From NCBI GenBank assembly GCA_036260805.1, contig DATALZ010000023.1, forward strand, positions 1 through 45,211: a stretch of 45,211 nucleotides of DNA. The letters are read 5' to 3'. The notes beneath the pieces were generated by a model. The model was not told the DNA's origin. It ran no database searches and saw only the letters and a program-made list of their open reading frames with translations. This stretch comes from Thermocaproicibacter sp036260805. Its GTDB lineage: Bacteria > Bacillota > Clostridia > Oscillospirales > Acutalibacteraceae. Position numbers and translations under genes: made by a program. Shown here piece by piece: positions 40,977 to 45,211 of the stretch (positions are counted from its first letter, which is position 1; each line of letters begins with the position of its first letter).

Positions 40977-42404
40977 TTATGTACGGTTTTTCACTTTTTT
41001 ACGAAAATGTACCAGATATAAAATAATACCAACTGCACATAAACTGATATTAACTATAGTGCCTCCACGGAATTGTTCTGGAATAGAAAGAATACCCAGG
41101 CCAAAAAACAACCAAATTAAAGCGAGAGTCATGACTGGGACGCCTAATTTTCCCAGATTAAAATGGTGCTCGGGAAACTTCTGCTTTTTGCGCACCGTCC
41201 AATAGCTTATGACGGTAATGATGTAATAAAGGCTTGGCATAGCGGCAGAAGCTACTGCAAGAACGCCTGGAGTTGTAATGCTTAAAAAGATAATTCCAGC
41301 AATCCATACAAAGATGCAGGCAAATATCGGAGTGGACGTTTTCGGATTGATTTTCTTGAATATCTTGCTTAAGAAGAATACGTCATCGCGGGACATAGCG
41401 TAAATCGTTCTGGATGAGTTGGTAAGGGAAACAAGTCCACAGGCAAAAATAGAGACAAAAACAATAATTAAAAACAATTTGCCAACAACACTGCCAAGAT
41501 TTGATTCGATAATGAGGGGCAGCGGGGTATTCGATTTTTCAACAGCAGAAAGATCTTTAATCGACCATGTGGCAGCGGCAAGAAACAAAGTTCCGAAAAG
41601 AGTGCTAAGACCGACTGCTAAGAGCATTGCTTTCGGAACATTCTTTGAGGCGGATTTTGTTTCATCGCTCATGTTAGCAGCGCTTTCAAATGCAACAAGT
41701 GTATAAAATCCCATTAAAAATGACATTAGAATCGGCATAAACAGGGATTGGCCACTTAGTCCGGCATTAACAACCACCATGTTGGAAACGGGTTGATTGT
41801 TTCTTAATGCTGCAATTACCAGAACAATAGTCAGTAAAAGGATTCCACCCGACTCTGTTATAACAGCAGCATTGTTAATCATTGTTGACAGTTTAACGCT
41901 GAAAATATTGAGCAACAGTTGAATAGTTATAGCGGCAATTGCAACCGTAACCTGAAATTGCTGAGTTAGCGGTACGTTAAAAATCATGGCGAAAATGGGT
42001 CCTAAAGCAGCATCTACAGAAGGTAGAATGACTAATGTGTAACAGAAATTGATCCATCCCACAAGCCAGCCTACACCAGGGTTAACTAGCTTGCTGACCC
42101 ATGTATAGCATTGACCGGTTACCGGAACTATCGTGGAAATTTCGGACAACACACACGCAACGATTAAAGAACCAATACCGACAATCGGAAACGTCCATAT
42201 TCCAATTGGACCGACGGTTGTTAGAACAAAACCAAAATTCTGAAAAATTCCGGTTGTAAGGGAAATAACAGAAAAGGCAACTGCAAAGGAGCCGAACAGT
42301 TTTATGGTTCGTTTCAGCTCTTGCTTGTAACTGAACTTTTCAAGTACCAAGTTGTCATTATCCAACTCAGCTGAATTTTTCTGCGCTGTATTAGCAGACT
42401 GCAT
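40977..42404 (-). CDS. APC-superfamily permease, amino acid/choline transporter type
   Basis: 475 residues with about twelve helices. FGSFAVAFSVISLTTGIFQN in helix 1, LSEISTIVPVTGQCYTWVSK after helix 2, FYTLVAFESAANMSDETKSA in helix 6 and TNSSRTIYAMSRDD resemble the amino-acid/choline transporter branch (GABA, choline) of the APC family. It follows the HTH-LicC-LicA gene by 20 bp and is probably co-transcribed, which makes choline or a related amino alcohol the best substrate guess. The ATG at 42404 has AGG upstream; 42413 is an alternative start. Confidence 0.88.
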   Translation of the reverse strand: MQSANTAQKNSAELDNDNLVLEKFSYKQELKRTIKLFGSFAVAFSVISLTTGIFQNFGFVLTTVGPIGIWTFPIVGIGSLIVACVLSEISTIVPVTGQCYTWVSKLVNPGVGWLVGWINFCYTLVILPSVDAALGPIFAMIFNVPLTQQFQVTVAIAAITIQLLLNIFSVKLSTMINNAAVITESGGILLLTIVLVIAALRNNQPVSNMVVVNAGLSGQSLFMPILMSFLMGFYTLVAFESAANMSDETKSASKNVPKAMLLAVGLSTLFGTLFLAAATWSIKDLSAVEKSNTPLPLIIESNLGSVVGKLFLIIVFVSIFACGLVSLTNSSRTIYAMSRDDVFFLSKIFKKINPKTSTPIFACIFVWIAGIIFLSITTPGVLAVASAAMPSLYYIITVISYWTVRKKQKFPEHHFNLGKLGVPVMTLALIWLFFGLGILSIPEQFRGGTIVNISLCAVGIILYLVHFRKKVKNRT

Positions 42405-42424
42405 AATAATCATCCTAACTCAAA

Positions 42425-44203
42425 TTACTTAATGAAATTAATATAGGGTTTATAAGATTCTAGTGCGGTTTTTCCATAAGAATTTGCATAACGATACCAA
42501 ATGTAGAGGTATTCTCCTATTGTTTCCCCCTTGCTTTCTTTGTACAGAGCCCAGACATACCAGTAAAAAGAAGAAATTGCAATATAGGCTATATAATGCC
42601 TGTATTCAAGATCTGTCATTGGCCTGCCAAAATAAATTTGCAGTATTTTAATTGCTTCATCAAATGTATAATCCGAACAGCAGATAAAGGTACCTAAATC
42701 ACCTGCAGGATCAGCATTTCCGGAATATTCCCAATCAATTAAAAACATTTTGTCGCCACTCTTTAAAAAGTTGCGGTCAAAACAATCGTTATGGCACAGC
42801 TTTTTCGGGAGACCATCTTTTTCAACGAATTTATAAAGAGTGTTGATTAGTTCATACAGTTCATCAAATCCATTGATTGAGTGACCTTTTTCTTTCAAAA
42901 CTATTTGTACCATCTTTTTAATTTCAGAATATACATTGAATTTGAACTCTGAAGTAATTCCACCATCGTGAAGTGTACGCAAAAGCTTAAGAGCGCTATG
43001 GACATCTGCATCATTTCTGTAATCCATATCAGCTGCATTTTCAATATATCTTGATATTTTCCAGCCTTCTTTCGGACTCATATAGATATAGGTGTCATCG
43101 AGATTCAATTTTTGTGCAACCGACATGGAAAAAGCTTCACTTTTTCGGTTGATAATCTCCTGTGTTCCGGCACCTGGGTGGCGGTAAATATATTTTTGAC
43201 CGTTACAAGTAAACAGAAAAGATGTATTTGTTAGTCCCTTTTTTATGGGGATAAAATTGATGATATTCTGTTCATGACATTTTAGAATTTTGCATATATT
43301 TCCTAATATTTTACTGTCTGCATTATTTATATATTTGCTGTCAAATGTTCTAAGGTCATCAAGGGAATCAAATTCCAGAATTCTCTGTGCGTCATATTTT
43401 TGAATATACATATCCAGTTCATCAATATGTTCAATATAAATATCTTCCCACAGCATATTTTTCGTTTCAGGCAAGAGATAAACCTGCTCTAGAATTTTAA
43501 CGAATTTTTTTGAGAAATCTTTAGAAAAATAGACATGGCCAAGCATAATCCACGAATCACGTCCACCAATCGTTACATGATCGATACGATCTTTTCTGCC
43601 TGTTTTCAGACAGTATTCATCGGTTTCCCCTTCTTGATAGACTGCAGAGTAATAGGATTGATACACGTGTGAGGCAAATACATTATCCACAAAATAATTA
43701 TCAGAAGAACAGATATAAGTGTTTGCTAAATATTTTCGAACCAAATAAAGGGTTGAATTATTATTTCTTTTGGAATATTCTGCATTAATTATGAGCTTAA
43801 CATGATATTTTTCCTCTAAATAGAAGAACTCTTCCTTCATATAACCGACTACGACAATGATGTTTTCGATTCCGGCCTCACGGAGCTGACGTATTTGTCT
43901 TTCAATCAACACTTCACCTTTTACACTGAGAAGTCCTTTTGGTTTTTCATAGGACAGGGGAGCAAAGCGCGAAGAAAGACCAGCCGCCATAATAATGGCA
44001 TTGTCGACCTTGTAATAATCTAACTCAGCGGTACCTTTGCTTGTAAGACGATAGCCCTCTAAATATCCCATATTTGTCATCGTATGTATGGCTTCATTTA
44101 CAACGCCCAAAGACAAACCGGTTTCCGAAGAAATCTGTCTTTGTGTTTGTATGTTATTTCTATATAGCTTGTACAGAACTTGGAATTGATTTTTTGTTAG
44201 CAT
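42425..44203 (-). CDS. Fusion of winged-helix domain, LicC-like nucleotidyltransferase and LicA-like choline kinase
   Basis: 592 residues with three domains. Residues 1-60 form a MarR-like winged helix (QTQRQISSETGLSLGVVNEA, MTNMGYLEGYRLTSKG). Residues about 67-300 are a nucleotidyltransferase with AIIMAAGLSSRFAPLSYEKP and KGLLSVKGEVLIERQI, as in choline-phosphate cytidylyltransferase LicC. Residues about 315-592 are a choline/ethanolamine kinase domain with GLTNTSFLF, the Brenner-type LCHNDCFDRNFL (Asp473) and FLIDWEYSG (Asp490). The protein should phosphorylate choline and activate it to CDP-choline, with possible self-regulation by the HTH. It sits before a permease gene; no licD is present in the window. 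Confidence 0.92.
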   Translation of the reverse strand: MLTKNQFQVLYKLYRNNIQTQRQISSETGLSLGVVNEAIHTMTNMGYLEGYRLTSKGTAELDYYKVDNAIIMAAGLSSRFAPLSYEKPKGLLSVKGEVLIERQIRQLREAGIENIIVVVGYMKEEFFYLEEKYHVKLIINAEYSKRNNNSTLYLVRKYLANTYICSSDNYFVDNVFASHVYQSYYSAVYQEGETDEYCLKTGRKDRIDHVTIGGRDSWIMLGHVYFSKDFSKKFVKILEQVYLLPETKNMLWEDIYIEHIDELDMYIQKYDAQRILEFDSLDDLRTFDSKYINNADSKILGNICKILKCHEQNIINFIPIKKGLTNTSFLFTCNGQKYIYRHPGAGTQEIINRKSEAFSMSVAQKLNLDDTYIYMSPKEGWKISRYIENAADMDYRNDADVHSALKLLRTLHDGGITSEFKFNVYSEIKKMVQIVLKEKGHSINGFDELYELINTLYKFVEKDGLPKKLCHNDCFDRNFLKSGDKMFLIDWEYSGNADPAGDLGTFICCSDYTFDEAIKILQIYFGRPMTDLEYRHYIAYIAISSFYWYVWALYKESKGETIGEYLYIWYRYANSYGKTALESYKPYINFIK

Positions 44204-44220
44204 GGAAACTTCATCCTTTT

Positions 44221-44255
44221 GTTCATATTATTTTAAACTATAATACATTATGAAC
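44221..44255 (-). promoter_or_regulatory. Inverted repeat around the -10 box of the licCA-type gene
   Basis: GTTCATA (44221-44227) and TATGAAC (44249-44255) form a 7-bp perfect inverted repeat enclosing the -10 box at 44237-44242. It is a candidate operator for autoregulation by the N-terminal winged helix of the encoded protein. Confidence 0.5.
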
Positions 44256-44265
44256 AGAATGTAAA
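44237..44265 (-). promoter_or_regulatory. Promoter of the HTH-LicC-LicA gene
   Basis: On the minus strand TTTACA (44260-44265), 17 bp, TATAGT (44237-44242) lie about 34 bp before the start codon. Confidence 0.72.
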
Positions 44266-44316
44266 GATCTTTGTGAATCATATCTTCAAATCGTAATTAG
44301 ATTGCAGCATAAAAAA

Positions 44317-44360
44317 ACTCCTTCACCCTATTAGGTACACACCCAATAAAGTGAAGAAGT
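44317..44360 (-). terminator. Terminator of the spo0A-like gene (hairpin family copy d)
   Basis: A 10-bp outer stem with one mismatch (44317-44326 with 44351-44360) is followed on the minus strand by TTTTTTT. After the 5' arm the minus strand reads CTTTATTGGG, as in copy c at 40731-40781. Confidence 0.8.
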
Positions 44361-44445
44361 TTATCAGTATGATTTCACATTATGTTGGTGTGAAATCATT
44401 CTTATTTTTCTCAATTAACCAGTATTAAAGCCAACATTCAATAAA

Positions 44446-45211
44446 TTAAGCCGTTTTCATGTGGAGCCTGAGCCTGTCTGAAATCATTGCAATAAATTCG
44501 GAATTTGTGGGCTTTCCACGCGTGTTGTGGATGGTATAACCAAAATAGGAATTTAAAATATCCACATCACCGCGGTCCCAGGCGACTTCAATCGCATGAC
44601 GGATTGCACGTTCCACTCGCGAAGCGGTTGTATCATAACGCTTGGCAACACCGGGGTAAAGCTGCTTTGTGACGGAATTTATAATGTCAGGGGTTTCAAT
44701 TGCCATGATGATGGAATCACGCAAATAATGATAACCTTTTATATGGGCAGGAACGCCGATTTGATGAAGAATTTCGGTAACCTGAATTTCAAGCGAAGGT
44801 TCCTGTTCGGCAACCGGCTGCTGCGGTTTTACCGGCAGCTTCATTCCATTCATGGAGCACAGCTGCAGAATCCGTTCGGCAAGATCACTTGCGTCAAACG
44901 GGGCAATCGCAAAATATGCCGCGCCGGACATCATTACTTCCCTCTCTAAAGTAGGGCTTGTAAAATTTGAAACAATGACAAAAAGCGGCTGATTACCAGG
45001 CATTTTTGTATGGATGGCTTTCATAACGCCAATCCCGTCAAGCCTTGGCATAAACAAGTTGGAAAGTACCACATTCGGGGCAACCGCCTCGATTTTTTCC
45101 AACAGTTTAATACCGTCTTTTGGAGCATAACTGACATCCAGCCCTGAATTTTCAAAAACTCGACCGTACTCGGTGTGAAACTCGGTACTGTCGTTTGCAA
45201 TAAGCAGTTTG
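44446..45211 (-). CDS. spo0A: Spo0A-family sporulation regulator with degenerate receiver domain (5' end outside window)
   Basis: About 255 residues are visible, and the frame runs off the window a few residues short of the expected start. The C-terminal DNA-binding domain is highly conserved (IGVPAHIKGYHYLRDSI, TTASRVERAIRHAIEVAW, KPTNSEFIAM). The receiver domain begins KLLIANDSTEF. Compared with Bacillus subtilis Spo0A, the phospho-accepting Asp56 is Asn (VVLSNLFMPRLDG), one of the two N-terminal acidic residues is Asn (AND for ADD), and the conserved Lys before PFD is Ala (IAPFD); Thr84 is Ser. The protein should therefore not be activated by ordinary aspartyl phosphorylation. Whether it is the only Spo0A of the genome cannot be seen. 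It may be a paralogue. Confidence 0.93.
   Translation of the reverse strand, partial: KLLIANDSTEFHTEYGRVFENSGLDVSYAPKDGIKLLEKIEAVAPNVVLSNLFMPRLDGIGVMKAIHTKMPGNQPLFVIVSNFTSPTLEREVMMSGAAYFAIAPFDASDLAERILQLCSMNGMKLPVKPQQPVAEQEPSLEIQVTEILHQIGVPAHIKGYHYLRDSIIMAIETPDIINSVTKQLYPGVAKRYDTTASRVERAIRHAIEVAWDRGDVDILNSYFGYTIHNTRGKPTNSEFIAMISDRLRLHMKTA

Noticed and set aside
1..45211. tRNA, rRNA, CRISPR arrays, transposases, phage integrase or attachment sites
   Set aside because: None could be recognised by reading both strands; apparent repeats are confined to the hairpin family, the tandem leader copies and the regulator remnant.

Overview
The window looks like chromosome of an anaerobic, endospore-forming Clostridia member, most likely an Oscillospirales/Ruminococcaceae-type organism. 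The grounds are consensus sigma-A promoters with strong Shine-Dalgarno sites, frequent TTG/GTG starts, the pgk-tpiA-gpmI glycolytic cluster, spore-type genes (Tgl transglutaminase, a Spo0A homologue) and a Hanks kinase/PP2C pair. There are no rRNA, tRNA, CRISPR or recognisable insertion sequences. Coding density is high and most genes end at clear hairpin terminators.

Layout. 0.1-4 kb: pgk-tpiA-gpmI behind a consensus promoter and a long structured leader. 4-6.4 kb (minus): a PP2C phosphatase, a PII-like protein with an altered T-loop and a membrane-anchored Ser/Thr kinase. 6.4-8.2 kb (minus): an APC permease behind two tandem copies of a leader element, each ending in a terminator-like hairpin. 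8.8-12.4 kb: an orphan oligopeptide-binding lipoprotein, then an unknown protein with the spore-coat transglutaminase Tgl. 12.4-14.6 kb (minus): four small unrecognised membrane proteins/lipoproteins.

15-21.7 kb: the most coherent metabolic block, containing a D-amino-acid aminotransferase, a DUF4392 D-glutamate-cyclase-like protein, PxpB, PxpC, a DUF1445 (YcsI) protein, PxpA and a BASS-family transporter. Together they suggest a route from D-amino acids/D-glutamate through 5-oxoproline to L-glutamate. It lies downstream of a consensus promoter plus terminator that defines either a small RNA or an attenuator.

21.8-30 kb: a zinc-ribbon/CFI-box-like protein with a DtxR/MntR-type regulator, citrate synthase, Xaa-Pro aminopeptidase, a polar amino acid ABC transporter and a PAT-type acetyltransferase. 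30-34.3 kb: a GT28 glycolipid glycosyltransferase overlapping a divergent PlsY-like gene, a WYL regulator with a GyrI-like/zinc-ribbon protein, and a 56-residue acidic protein. 34.4-38.6 kb: a MerR regulator divergent from a large MMPL exporter, with both -35 boxes inside one palindrome.

38.8-44.2 kb is noticeably more AT-rich: an intracellular GH5 hydrolase divergent from an AraC regulator, then a HTH-LicC-LicA fusion (choline activation) with an APC/choline-type permease. The window ends inside a Spo0A homologue whose DNA-binding domain is intact but whose receiver has lost the phospho-accepting Asp and other catalytic residues.

All assignments rest on reading the sequence and on remembered family features; no database search was run.
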